A program made the position numbers and the translations under genes. Positions 24,067-33,002 of a stretch of DNA of 64,000 nucleotides are shown one piece after another. The number at the start of each line of letters is the position of its first letter. The stretch's first letter is position 1. Below the pieces are notes generated by a model that was not told where the DNA came from, made no database searches, and saw only the letters and a list, made by a program, of their open reading frames with translations. Origin of the DNA: UMGS1322 sp900550765 (GTDB taxonomy: Bacteria > Bacillota > Clostridia > Christensenellales > QALW01); the NCBI GenBank assembly GCA_958448705.1, contig CAUDEY010000008.1, positions 1-64,000 of the forward strand, read 5' to 3'.

Positions 24067-24233
24067 ATGTTGATAGTGTGCATGTAGCGTATCAGAATTT
24101 AATCAAGAAAGGGATAAATATTGAAACGATTAAAAAGACGGATTGGGGTGGTGAGCAATTGATTTTACCAATAAATAATGATATAATTCATACGATTATT
24201 TTACGCGGTGATTGGAGAGTTGATTTGTGTTAG
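24067..24233 (+). pseudogene. 3' fragment of a VOC/glyoxalase-like gene
   Basis: An open frame without a start encodes about 54 aa (HVDSVHVAYQNLIKKG... ending RGDWRVDLC) and stops with TAG at 24231-24233. The pattern resembles the C-terminal part of a vicinal-oxygen-chelate protein. It begins exactly where the integrase relic ends, so a recombination joint lies near 24066. Confidence 0.5.
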
Positions 24234-24757
24234 ATAGTCAATTAAAACTGTATGTTCCTCAATACCGTGATTTATGGTATCGACAACAATTGCTAAATGA
24301 TGCTGCTACTATGGACTATAATAAGGGATATGATTTGGACTTTAGAGGATATCACAAAGATAGCGGCTGTATTGATTTTCCCCAAGGACAATGGAAAGAT
24401 TGGTACGATTGGTTTATTGATCAAGAACCGAAACGATTTTATGCCTATATAACACGGTTGCATGATGGTAAGTTTATCGGTGAGGTTAATGTCCATAAAA
24501 GTGATGCTGCACCGTGGCATGAAATGGGAATCGTTTTAGAGGCTAAATTTCGAGGGCAAGGTTATGCGGTCGAAGCGTTGAAATTACTCCTAGAGTATGC
24601 TTTTGTGAACTTAAATGTTGATGCTGTCCATAATAGTTTTGAAATGAATCGGGTGGCTGCTATTCGAACACATCTTTCAGCTGGTTTTAAAGAATACAAC
24701 AAGGAAAACGATAATATCGAACTATTAATTACCAGAGAGCAGTATTTCTCCCAATAA
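24227..24757 (+). CDS. GNAT family N-acetyltransferase
   Basis: A 176-aa acetyltransferase of the GNAT fold, RimJ/RimL-like. The acetyl-CoA-binding motif A is seen in GIVLEAKFRGQGYAVEAL (about 101-118), followed by the late ENRVAAIR-type segment (FEMNRVAAIRTHLSAGF). Substrate unknown; candidates are protein N-termini, aminoglycoside-like amines or small metabolites. The GTG start overlaps the stop of the VOC fragment and has GGAG eight bases upstream. A strong terminator follows. Confidence 0.82.
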   Translation: MLDSQLKLYVPQYRDLWYRQQLLNDAATMDYNKGYDLDFRGYHKDSGCIDFPQGQWKDWYDWFIDQEPKRFYAYITRLHDGKFIGEVNVHKSDAAPWHEMGIVLEAKFRGQGYAVEALKLLLEYAFVNLNVDAVHNSFEMNRVAAIRTHLSAGFKEYNKENDNIELLITREQYFSQ

Positions 24758-24810
24758 CCAATTTCCCAATCCGAAAATGCAAATATATCTTTTTCGTAGT
24801 CCCTTGCCGC

Positions 24811-24845
24811 GTCGGAGCAAAGTCTTCTTTGCTCCGACTTTGTTT
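24811..24845 (+). terminator. Rho-independent terminator of the GNAT gene
   Basis: GTCGGAGCAAAG (24811-24822) pairs perfectly with CTTTGCTCCGAC (24827-24838), followed by TTGTTTTT. Confidence 0.85.
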
Positions 24846-25098
24846 TTATTTAATAAGTGTAATATATACTAATCAATTCAATTATACGCCTATGTTTTAT
24901 CAGAAGGAGATGTAATTGGATTTTGTATATTATAACGAATTTATATGATATGTGTTTTTAAATTCAGGTCAGATAGCCGTAGATAATACTGTTCTTAAAC
25001 ACCGTTTTTGTAAAAGAGTATTGATTTTTTTTTTACAATTGTGTTATATTATAAATAGATTTGTATATTGTTCGATATAAAGAAAATAAATTATAAAA
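24846..25098. other. AT-rich spacer before the radical-SAM relic
   Basis: No gene is seen. A TTGATT/TATATT promoter-like pair near 25020-25050 could have driven the decayed maturase gene. Confidence 0.4.
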
Positions 25099-25816
25099 AT
25101 GATTCGATTTAATCTGATTGATAGGGAAATAAAAGTGTTTGTATGCTGAATGTTATGAACCTTCCATGTTCAAGCATTGCACTGAGGATTTTGATTCAAA
25201 CAATCCCATATTATTCAATTTAGATATTTATTATCTTCGCAGAATACTCAAGAAGGAATTGTTAATTTCGAAAAAAGAATATAAATAATTATAAATCTGT
25301 ACATATTGATTGGTTCGGAGGAGAACCTCTTTTAGATAGAAAAACAATAGAGTATATTTCAACATATTTCATTAGTATTTGTGCCAAAGCCATATGAGGA
25401 AGTTATTACCACTAATGGATATTTATTAACAGAAAATGATATTGTGGATCTTGGAATTGTGTTTGATAAGCTTGGAAAAATAGTTGATAAAATAAAATTC
25501 CATGCAAATTTCATTGATCTTAGTGTGGGCGGAATGCGTTGTTATGCAAATAGTTTTAATCAAGTTATCATAGGGGGGATGGCTTAATTTCGAAGTGTGA
25601 TGAATCTGTTGTTGAGATTAGTATAGATCATTTAACTTCTGAAGGTGAGATGATAATAATAAACATGCGGAATGGTTCTATTCAGCACAATGTAGCGAAG
25701 AATATGACGACTGTTTTTATTGCTGTTGTTGTTTTACCGATCCTTGTCCTAAGGTACAAATAACAAAAGATGTGGAAACATGTTCTGCTGTTTGTGTAAA
25801 ATCCTATAAAGCGTAG
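25099..25816 (+). pseudogene. Decayed radical-SAM/SPASM peptide maturase
   Basis: Segments in different frames align to one radical-SAM protein. They are MIRFNLIDREIKVFV, then YAECYEPSMF, then VHIDWFGGEPLL (the GGE SAM-binding motif), then YEEVITTNGYLLTE, then GDGLISKCDESVV, then a cysteine-rich SPASM end (CFYCCCCFTDPCP and CSAVC) stopping at 25814-25816. At least four frameshifts separate them. The first CxxxCxxC cluster site is itself damaged. Intact relatives install thioether or other crosslinks in ribosomal peptides. The neighbours (cysteine-rich peptide relic and ABC exporters) support this role. Confidence 0.75.
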
Positions 25817-25822
25817 AGTATA

Positions 25823-26050
25823 TAGGAGAAAACGTTGAGGTAGTTGTTAAAGATAGTTGATGGATTAATGATTTAGTAATCAAGCTCACAAATTCCGATT
25901 TATAATTATATAGAATCCCATAGAAATTGATATAAAAAATTGGAGCCACTTTAATTGCAAAGGAAGCGAAAGTGAAACTTGTGCCGAACCCGGAGGTAAG
26001 TATTCTACGGGATGTCAAATCCTCGTGGCTGTGGATGTACAGCTTGCTAA
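25823..26050 (+). pseudogene. Frameshifted cysteine-rich RiPP precursor
   Basis: A ribosome-binding site (TAGGAG, 25823-25828) is followed by broken frames. The leader-like part reads KDS, stop, WINDLVIKLTNSD. A second frame gives IEIDIKNW, then NCKGSESETCAEPGG and KYSTGC. One missing base at about 26014 shifts to SNPRGCGCTAC and a stop at 26048-26050. Repairing that base gives a core with six cysteines. A strong hairpin follows, as is usual after precursor genes. Inference: a defunct substrate of the adjacent maturase. Confidence 0.6.
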
Positions 26051-26057
26051 TCGCTAA

Positions 26058-26088
26058 CAAGAGGCCTCCTTTTTAAGGAGGCCTCTTG
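26058..26088 (+). terminator. Strong hairpin between precursor relic and exporters
   Basis: CAAGAGGCCTCC (26058-26069) pairs perfectly with GGAGGCCTCTTG (26077-26088). No T run follows on the plus strand, so it may attenuate or stabilise rather than fully terminate, as often seen between peptide and export genes. Confidence 0.65.
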
Positions 26089-26119
26089 ACCAAAAATAAT
26101 TTTGGAGATTTTTAAATAC

Positions 26120-27871
26120 ATGAGCAGAATAGCTACATTCTTTAAGTATAATATTAATTGTTTTATTTTCTATATAAAGACTATATGGTCAACTTGCAAA
26201 AGGGTCTTTTTTCTTACTTTTCTAGATGGAATTTTAGGTGCGCTTATTTCTTTTATATGGATGTATTTCTTTAAATACCTCCTTGATTATTTAGCTTTGC
26301 AAATTTTTAACAAGGCAATACTATGGATATTATGTTGTATCTGTCTTAGCGGCATAATTGAATTGTTTAGAAGTTTAATTAACATAGTGGAAAGGAATGC
26401 CTATTTTGATATTAATGTATTTCTTCAATCGAAATTATCAGAATTAAGTTTTAAAATTTCTTATGAAAAAATGGAAGATTCTGAAACTATTCAGCAGTTT
26501 GAAATGGCACATAAGTGCATCAATCGTAATTATATGGAAAAATATACTTTGGGGTTAGCAAATATTGTTTCATGTATTCTTGTATTTGCCGGAGTGGGAA
26601 TTATAACTTCATCATTAAATTTATGGATAACGTTGATTCTATTTATCGTTATTACAGTAAATGCTGTGTGTCATTTCATTCAATCTCAATATGAAGTAGC
26701 GCAATTTACCGAAGAAACTACGGTTAGTAGACAACTTGAATATACAAGATTTTGGCTTACAGAAAGAAGTCGAGCGAAGGAAGTGCGGACTTATTTATTG
26801 CATGATTTTGTAGTGGGTAAACTTAAAGAATACAATGAAATGTTTTTTCGTGTGCTTCAAAGCTTTACAAAAAAGCAAAAAAAGACTTATATTGCGGTAC
26901 ATTTAATCAATGGTATACAAATGATAATACTATATTTATATTGTGCTTATTTATTGTCACAAGGTATTATAACTGCAGGTGATTTTATGCTTAATATTTC
27001 CGCATTATTATCCTTTGGAGCTGCGCTTACTAACATACTGAAATCACTAATTGATGTATACAAAAATAATATGTATATTGATAAATTGAAAAATTGTATG
27101 GAATTTAATGTTGATGCGTATGATAAGGTTTTTTTGAACAAAGAAATAGATACAATAGAATTTCGGAACGTTTCTTTTCGGTATCCAGGAGAAAGTAGAA
27201 ATGCTTTAGATAATATTAATTTTATCATGTATGGAAATGAAAAGCTTTCTTTGATTGGTGAGAACGGCGCAGGAAAAAGCACATTGGTTAAATTACTTTC
27301 TGGACTATATACACCTACTAGTGGCGAAATATTGATTAATGGAATACCGATTGATTCTCGGCGGAAGAATTATTTATCTTTGTTTAGTATGGTGTTCCAA
27401 GACTATACAATTTTTAATTTTTCAGTGGAAGAGAATATTAGTATGGGAAAGAATGGGCAGAAGCAAAAAATGCGTGAACTTCTTAACAAAATGGGACTTC
27501 GTGATGTTGAACCCGAAGCATATATCTCACAAATTTTTAGTGATAAAGGAATAGAATTATCGGGAGGAGAGAATCAAAAACTTGCAATTATTAGAGCTCT
27601 TTTTAAAGATGCTCCCATTTTGATATTAGATGAGCCAACCTCTGCTTTATCCCCTCAAAGCGAATATGACATATATAAAATGTTCAGTGAATTAACAACA
27701 AATAAAACGGTGCTTTTCATATCACATCGATTATCAAGCTGTCGTATTTGCGATAGAATACTATTATTACAAGATGGAAAAGTTGAAGCTATGGGTTCGC
27801 ATAATGAACTTATGGAATCTTCCTCCAAATATAGAGAAATGTTTAATGCACAGGCCGAATTATATGCGTAG
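26120..27871 (+). CDS. ABC exporter half-transporter 1 (permease-ATPase fusion)
   Basis: A 583-aa membrane protein with an N-terminal six-helix exporter domain (about 1-320) and a C-terminal ATPase. Walker A is GENGAGKST, the signature is LSGGENQK, Walker B is ILILDEPTS and the switch histidine is in FISHRLSS. It lacks an N-terminal C39 peptidase, so it would not cleave a leader by itself. The ATG at 26120 is chosen over a TTG at 26102, since GGAG lies between them. It forms a pair with the next gene, probably a heterodimer exporting the (now broken) peptide or giving self-immunity. Confidence 0.88.
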   Translation: MSRIATFFKYNINCFIFYIKTIWSTCKRVFFLTFLDGILGALISFIWMYFFKYLLDYLALQIFNKAILWILCCICLSGIIELFRSLINIVERNAYFDINVFLQSKLSELSFKISYEKMEDSETIQQFEMAHKCINRNYMEKYTLGLANIVSCILVFAGVGIITSSLNLWITLILFIVITVNAVCHFIQSQYEVAQFTEETTVSRQLEYTRFWLTERSRAKEVRTYLLHDFVVGKLKEYNEMFFRVLQSFTKKQKKTYIAVHLINGIQMIILYLYCAYLLSQGIITAGDFMLNISALLSFGAALTNILKSLIDVYKNNMYIDKLKNCMEFNVDAYDKVFLNKEIDTIEFRNVSFRYPGESRNALDNINFIMYGNEKLSLIGENGAGKSTLVKLLSGLYTPTSGEILINGIPIDSRRKNYLSLFSMVFQDYTIFNFSVEENISMGKNGQKQKMRELLNKMGLRDVEPEAYISQIFSDKGIELSGGENQKLAIIRALFKDAPILILDEPTSALSPQSEYDIYKMFSELTTNKTVLFISHRLSSCRICDRILLLQDGKVEAMGSHNELMESSSKYREMFNAQAELYA

Positions 27872-27908
27872 TAATTGTTATAAATTGTAAATAATTGGAG
27901 GGTACAAT

Positions 27909-29684
27909 TTGAAGTTTATTAATTACATTATTGATACATTTCATAGCTCGTATACGCTATCAAAAATGTTTATTAAAGATAATAAAAAACTCTTACTGAT
28001 GGATATATTGCTTGGATTCAGCCGTGAATGCAATAAAATAATTGGTATTATTCTACCTACCATTATTATTCAAACAGCATTTTTAGGAGAAAAATTTAAT
28101 GTAACTTTAGCAGCCATATTTCTTTGTTGTATTTTACTTATGATTTTAGGAATTATAATAGAAGCAATTCAGCGTAATTTATCTGATCATTCGATTCGTG
28201 CTACTAACAGCTTATACTATATATTAAATGGGAAATCCGCACATTTAGACTTAAAAGATTGCGAAGATGAACATATAATTGATGACTATTATAAAGCCTT
28301 TGATAACATCTACCAATTTTCTGACGTTCATTACAATATATTTTGCATTTTGATTGGTAAATTATTTTCATTCTCAATTATGAGTTATATACTTATTTCT
28401 ATTAATTTTTGGCTTTATTTCGTTGTGCTTTGCATCCATATATTTAAAATGTTTATTAGAACAAAACAAGATGAAATCGATCATGAATTTGATTTGAAAA
28501 AATCAGAAAGTTCTAAACGATTAAAATATTTACAGGAATTAATGTACAACTTTGAAGCTGGACGGGAAATGAGAATTTATGATGCCGGAGAATTGGTTAG
28601 CAAAAAGCTTCTTGATGAAACAAATAAAGTACATCAAATAGATCTCCAAATGCAAAAAATAGATTTTAGATTTCAAATTTTACATAAGGTGCCCGATATT
28701 ATTCAATTATTACTTATATATACAATTTCAATAAAAGAATATGCAGTAGGTAAAATTGCATTAGGAAATTTTGTAATGTATATGAATGCTACAACGATTA
28801 TGGCGGCATCTATCTCAGCAATAACAAATGCTATCAGTTTTTTACATAAAACATCAATTGCTTTTAAAGACTTTGAGAGTTTTTTAAAAACCAAAGAATC
28901 GTTGAGAGATTCTGGTAGTTTGAGAAATTTATCTCATAAGGGCGATGTACTATTTGAATTCAGAAATGTTTCCTTTAAATATCCTAATAAGGAAGAATAT
29001 GCACTTGAAAATATAAGTTTTAAAATATGGAAAGGCGATTCCATTTCTATTGTAGGTAATAACGGTGCTGGAAAATCCACATTAGTTAAACTATTATTAA
29101 GATTGTATGATCCCACAGAGGGGTGTATTTTATACAATGGTGTTGACATAAGAAACTATGATTATGATATGTATCAATCCATTTTGGCTCCAGTGTTTCA
29201 AGATTATATTATGTATGCATATACTTTGCGTGAAAATTTAATTTTTAATCATAGAGAACACGAACAATATATTATTGACTCGTTATTAAAAACAGGTATG
29301 AATGAGAAAATTCAAAGTATCGGATTGGACAGAAATTACAGCAGAAGGTTTTTCAAAGATGGGATAGAGTTGTCTGGAGGAGAGGAACAAAGAATTGCAA
29401 TTGCACGTGCACTTTGCAAAAATACGGAAATCCTTATTTTAGATGAGCCAACAGCAGCAATAGATCCTCTTGCAGAAAGCAAATTATTTAAAGAAATATT
29501 TCAAGCAACAAAAGGAAAAACTGTTATTTATATTTCACATAGGATGTCCAGCACACGTTTTTCAAATAATATCTTAGTTTTAAAAGACGCCAAATTAGTT
29601 GAAAACGGGCCTCATGAAGAGTTATTAAAACGTAAGGGTATTTATTCGAAAATGTTTCAGCAGCAAGCCAATTTTTATTTATAG
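27909..29684 (+). CDS. ABC exporter half-transporter 2 (permease-ATPase fusion)
   Basis: A 591-aa exporter with transmembrane helices to about residue 320 and an ATPase with Walker A GNNGAGKST, signature LSGGEEQR, Walker B ILILDEPTA and switch histidine in YISHRMSS. The TTG start has GGAGGG six bases upstream. Both halves look intact even though the adjacent peptide genes are decayed. The very low GC content matches its partner and differs from the core genes, which suggests horizontal acquisition as a unit. Confidence 0.88.
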   Translation: MKFINYIIDTFHSSYTLSKMFIKDNKKLLLMDILLGFSRECNKIIGIILPTIIIQTAFLGEKFNVTLAAIFLCCILLMILGIIIEAIQRNLSDHSIRATNSLYYILNGKSAHLDLKDCEDEHIIDDYYKAFDNIYQFSDVHYNIFCILIGKLFSFSIMSYILISINFWLYFVVLCIHIFKMFIRTKQDEIDHEFDLKKSESSKRLKYLQELMYNFEAGREMRIYDAGELVSKKLLDETNKVHQIDLQMQKIDFRFQILHKVPDIIQLLLIYTISIKEYAVGKIALGNFVMYMNATTIMAASISAITNAISFLHKTSIAFKDFESFLKTKESLRDSGSLRNLSHKGDVLFEFRNVSFKYPNKEEYALENISFKIWKGDSISIVGNNGAGKSTLVKLLLRLYDPTEGCILYNGVDIRNYDYDMYQSILAPVFQDYIMYAYTLRENLIFNHREHEQYIIDSLLKTGMNEKIQSIGLDRNYSRRFFKDGIELSGGEEQRIAIARALCKNTEILILDEPTAAIDPLAESKLFKEIFQATKGKTVIYISHRMSSTRFSNNILVLKDAKLVENGPHEELLKRKGIYSKMFQQQANFYL

Positions 29685-29721
29685 CAAGTATAACAAACTA
29701 TGGAGATAGAAAGATTGAATC

Positions 29722-30045
29722 ATGAAATACGATGTGTATGCTGCGGAAAGTGATGTAGATATTTTTGTAAAAGACCTCTATATAGACGTTAATCCTAAAA
29801 ACTATGACCCGCAAAACAACGTAACGGTTGAGGTTGTTGCTAAAAAAGATATCAAGACGAAGATTTCGCTTTTCTGCGCTCAAAGCAGTGATAATTTAGC
29901 TTATGGAGAGCAAAAAGAACTTACCTTGAAAGCAGGAATAAAGCAGACGCTTACATTGGAATTTAGCGGATGGACTCGATTTTCCTTTACCCTTGAAATT
30001 CGAGCAGAAAATACGAAAGTAAGTATTTTTATTGATCCTACATAA
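29722..30045 (+). CDS. Hypothetical beta-rich protein
   Basis: A 107-aa protein I do not recognise. Alternating hydrophobic strands suggest a small beta-sandwich. No signal peptide or membrane segment. It follows the exporter pair by 37 bases but has a more balanced base composition, so it may not belong to the same unit. The ribosome-binding site is weak (GGAGATAG, long spacing). It could be a fragment of a larger beta-sandwich protein. Confidence 0.5.
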   Translation: MKYDVYAAESDVDIFVKDLYIDVNPKNYDPQNNVTVEVVAKKDIKTKISLFCAQSSDNLAYGEQKELTLKAGIKQTLTLEFSGWTRFSFTLEIRAENTKVSIFIDPT

Positions 30046-30148
30046 TAGGAGAAGCCGTGCACCTGGGGGAATGGCCATGATGAAAAAAGCCGGCCATTGG
30101 CAGGCAAGGGTGGGCCTGTTAGGTTGGGTTTTTGCAATTTTATAAAAA

Positions 30149-30187
30149 AAGCAGTTTTGCCGGATTTTTGGTAAAACTGCTTTTTTT
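30149..30187. terminator. Bidirectional terminator
   Basis: AAGCAGTTTTGCC (30149-30161) pairs with GGTAAAACTGCTT (30170-30182) with one mismatch, with A and T runs on both sides. It separates the convergent beta-rich and RHH genes. Confidence 0.85.
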
Positions 30188-30189
30188 AG

Positions 30190-30366
30190 TTATTCTTTAG
30201 GAAGTTCGATAACGCCATGTACTGTTTCAAAATCTTCGATGTGCTTTTTGATGAGCTGTTCGATTTCTTTATTTTTTGTTCGGCCTTCATATTCTGCAAT
30301 ATAGGCAATTTTACTCAGGAGAGTTTGTGAAATTCTCAAGGTAAAACGTGGCAGACTGTCCTTCAA
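30190..30366 (-). CDS. Arc-like ribbon-helix-helix DNA-binding protein
   Basis: A small (58-aa) protein with RFTLRISQTLLSKIAYIAE and RTKNKEIEQLIKKHIEDF, the strand-helix-helix pattern of Arc/MetJ repressors. The TTG at 30366 follows AGGGGTGA by five bases and is preferred; a GTG at 30375 is possible. ATTGACTCA occurs twice around the start (about 30366-30374 and 30389-30397) and may be an autoregulatory site. Confidence 0.7.
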   Translation of the reverse strand: MKDSLPRFTLRISQTLLSKIAYIAEYEGRTKNKEIEQLIKKHIEDFETVHGVIELPKE

Positions 30367-30628
30367 TTGACTCACCCCTGACTTATTATTGACTCAATTA
30401 TATCGTCGTATTATAATTATGTGTAAAAAAGACTAAATTTGGACGTAGCCGTGACGCAATTATTTTTTTTTGAAAAAGAAGCGGTCAGCAATTGTTTTCT
30501 TTCGCAGGTGAATAATAGAAAGAATTGTAAATAATTGCTGAATTTTGACGAAAAACGACATAAAAATTGAAAAAAGTCAGCTTTTCATTATAAAAACATG
30601 AAAATATTAAAAAATTAAATATTTAAAC

Positions 30629-30656
30629 TTGACAATATTAAACAAATGGATATACT
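30629..30656 (+). promoter_or_regulatory. Promoter of the wHTH-like gene
   Basis: TTGACA (30629-30634), 16-bp spacer, TATACT (30651-30656), about 40 bases before the start. Confidence 0.7.
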
Positions 30657-30694
30657 ATAGGTGATAAAAATGAGTATTTAGGAGGACATAGAAT

Positions 30695-31093
30695 ATGAGG
30701 AAATTTCGTTCGAATGCAGAGGAAATAAAATTCTATACCAGAGAATTGCTTGATGAAGGAGAGGAAAAGACCATTCAGGAGATCATAGCTTATGTAAAGA
30801 AGCGGTCCGGCAAAGAATTTAGCAGCGGTATGTTCAGTGGCGCGGTCAATGATTTGATTGACAGAGAGAAAGAATATTGCCGTGTTGGCAGAGGAATGTA
30901 TGCTAAGCGCTCCGTGGCGGAAGAAACGGAAGATGTATTTGACAGTATCCTTAAAAATGCGATTCAAGAAGTCGAACAGGCACGGCATGTAGATATCCAG
31001 GGATTAACCCCGGGACGTTTGAATAGGCTGCAGAGGAAATATCAGAAAATTCTGTCTGGCTTACAGGCATTGCTTGAGGCGGAGGAGAAATAA
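30695..31093 (+). CDS. Hypothetical protein with winged-helix-like N-terminus
   Basis: A 132-aa protein. Residues 1-75 have a helix pattern ending in a GRGMYAKR wing, similar to HARE-HTH or RNA-polymerase-delta-like domains. The C-terminal part is a coiled helix. Function unknown, possibly a DNA-binding regulator. The start has GGAGG, and it has its own strong promoter. Confidence 0.55.
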   Translation: MRKFRSNAEEIKFYTRELLDEGEEKTIQEIIAYVKKRSGKEFSSGMFSGAVNDLIDREKEYCRVGRGMYAKRSVAEETEDVFDSILKNAIQEVEQARHVDIQGLTPGRLNRLQRKYQKILSGLQALLEAEEK

Positions 31094-31621
31094 GAGGGTT
31101 TTTGTGTGAGCAGGACAAACACCGTTGCAAATATCGACATTTTTTTTATAAAGGGAAATTGGGTGACTTGCAATATATACATTGTTCCTTTGAAAAAAAG
31201 CAGCTTTTTTAAGTTAAAAGACAGGAAAAAAAGGGTTTGAAACAAGTGAAAAGGAAGCACAAAATTGGCATAAAAGGACAGATTTGTTCTGCGTTCCCTA
31301 AAGGAACGACATATAATATACATTTTAAAATGATAATTTTAAGGTAATTTATAAATATTAAAAAAATAAAATAATTATTTGCTTATATTCTGGTAAAATG
31401 TGATAAAAATCTACAAAACTTATGAATAAACTGATAAAAATATCAAAGATGTATGTTTTTTCGGAAAAAAATATGTCGATTTTACAAAAAATTTTTTATA
31501 AATTTGTCCCCTAACGGTATCGTTTTGTTGTGTATATGGTGGAAGGGAGCGAATGGGAAAAAATTTCTTGTTAAAATGACTGTTTAATGTTAATATATCT
31601 GGGCAGGAGATTTAAAGTCAT
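31094..31621. other. AT-rich regulatory region before the sigma factor gene
   Basis: No gene is seen in these 528 bases. They hold a CGTTCC/GGAACG inverted repeat (31291-31307), the ECF-type motif at 31506-31537, and a housekeeping-like TTGTTA-17-TAATAT pair near 31569-31597. Confidence 0.55.
31506..31537 (+). promoter_or_regulatory. Candidate ECF-sigma autoregulatory promoter
   Basis: GTCCCC (31506-31511), 19 bp, TGTATAT (31531-31537), with CGTTTTG in the spacer. The same pieces with the same spacing lie upstream of the secreted-protein gene at 32923-32954. Confidence 0.6.
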
Positions 31622-32176
31622 ATGTTAGTAGTTTATTTAAGTACAATAGGTGAAAACAAACCAAAAGGAGATAAGTTCGTATGGATATACGAAAATTACC
31701 GGGGCCATATGATGAAAGCGGCATATATGGTATGCAAGGACATGTATATTTCAGAAGATGCCGTGCATGAAACTTTTATGAGGATTATCAAGTACATGGA
31801 CAGGATCGATGAAAATGATTATGAAGGGAATTTAGGTTTCCTGAGTATCATAACGAAGAATATCACCAGAAATCTTTGCAGGAAAAACAAACGCATGGAA
31901 AGCTGGGACGTTGACGATATGGATCTGGTTGATGTTGGATGCAATGTAGAGGCTGAAGTTATAGAAAAAGAGATGGACCGCGAAATGCTGGAAATATTGC
32001 GGAAGCTGCCGAAAAAAGCGTTTGATGTAATATGGCAGTATTATGTGAAGCATTTTAATACAACAGAAATTGCAGAGATGCTGGATATGAAGGTAGATAG
32101 TATTAAGAAAAGACTGATAAGAGGAAGACAAGAATTGTATTTTTATTTAAGAGGGATGAATGATGAAAAGAAATAA
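31622..32176 (+). CDS. ECF sigma factor (sigma-70 family)
   Basis: A 184-aa RNA polymerase sigma factor with region 2 (about 22-90, including the SEDAVHETFMRIIKY core) and region 4 (about 125-178, with the HTH NTTEIAEMLDMKVDSIKKRL). It overlaps the next gene by 17 bases, the typical sigma/anti-sigma arrangement. The ATG has AGGAG 13 bases upstream. It probably drives its own operon and the secreted-protein gene downstream. Confidence 0.88.
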   Translation: MLVVYLSTIGENKPKGDKFVWIYENYRGHMMKAAYMVCKDMYISEDAVHETFMRIIKYMDRIDENDYEGNLGFLSIITKNITRNLCRKNKRMESWDVDDMDLVDVGCNVEAEVIEKEMDREMLEILRKLPKKAFDVIWQYYVKHFNTTEIAEMLDMKVDSIKKRLIRGRQELYFYLRGMNDEKK

Positions 32177-32894
32177 GAGATATGATGCGGAGATTACCAG
32201 AGTGCTCCGGAATAATATCGCTGTGTTTTGGGATACATCTCAAAAGGAGGAAACTCTTTTGCAAGAGTTTGCACCCAGTGAAAATTTCTTTTATCGGATG
32301 CAGTTGGTGATTGATCAGCTTCAGCGAAATGGCCGATATCGCTATTATACGCCTTCGCAGGCTGTGGCGAGGCGGGCAGCAATTATTATTATCAGTACGG
32401 CGCTTGTATTGGGTACGGTCTCCTTCTCTGTAAAAGCAATTCGGGAACCGATTATTAAGTTCTTTAAAGAAACGTTTGATAGGTTTACGGAGTTTAGCTG
32501 GATAAAAGAGGGAGCAGATGTAAGTATTAGTGATTATAATATTGATGAAATACATTTTGCACCTACATATGTTCCTAAAGGTTATATTATAGAAGAGAAA
32601 AATGTTGGATATGGACGATGCAATATAGTGTATCAGAATAGCGAAGGAGATAAAATATGGTATCGACATATGGCTATGGGAATGACTAATATGAGGCTTG
32701 ATACCGAAAATACTGAGGTGCATGAAATCGCGGTAAACGGTGAAAAGGCTATTTGGTTTAAAAATAAAGGCTATACGAATCTTTTTGTTTATAATACAAA
32801 GGGATGTTATCATATCTATTGGAAAGGTTCTTTGGAAGATTTAATTCAGATGGCGGAATCCTTAGAGCCGGTTGAAGAAAGTAGCATAAAATGA
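32160..32894 (+). CDS. Anti-sigma factor-like membrane protein (DUF4367)
   Basis: A 244-aa protein with one transmembrane helix at about 78-96 (AAIIIISTALVLGTVSFSV). The cytoplasmic N-terminus would hold the sigma factor. The outer part (about 100-240) matches the DUF4367 pattern, including APTYVPKGYII and IYWKGSLEDLIQMAESL. Overlap with the sigma gene supports a partner role. The sensed signal is unknown but likely extracytoplasmic. Confidence 0.82.
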   Translation: MMKRNKRYDAEITRVLRNNIAVFWDTSQKEETLLQEFAPSENFFYRMQLVIDQLQRNGRYRYYTPSQAVARRAAIIIISTALVLGTVSFSVKAIREPIIKFFKETFDRFTEFSWIKEGADVSISDYNIDEIHFAPTYVPKGYIIEEKNVGYGRCNIVYQNSEGDKIWYRHMAMGMTNMRLDTENTEVHEIAVNGEKAIWFKNKGYTNLFVYNTKGCYHIYWKGSLEDLIQMAESLEPVEESSIK

Positions 32895-32922
32895 GGAAAG
32901 AAAAAATTTTTTGATTTTTTTT

Positions 32923-32954
32923 GTCCCCAAAAGGGAAGCTCGTTTTGTGTATAT
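32923..32954 (+). promoter_or_regulatory. Second copy of the ECF promoter motif
   Basis: GTCCCC (32923-32928), 19 bp, TGTATAT (32948-32954), with CGTTTTG adjoining, about 50 bases before the secreted-protein gene. Confidence 0.6.
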
Positions 32955-33002
32955 TATGTGACGGGTGGCAGTCACGATCATAAGAGAAAGGAGGAATTAA
33001 AA

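Noticed and set aside
25749..26060. 103-codon minus-strand frame over the RiPP relic
   Set aside because: No family match or ribosome-binding site, and it overlaps the plus-strand cysteine-rich relic that has both context and an ordered pattern.
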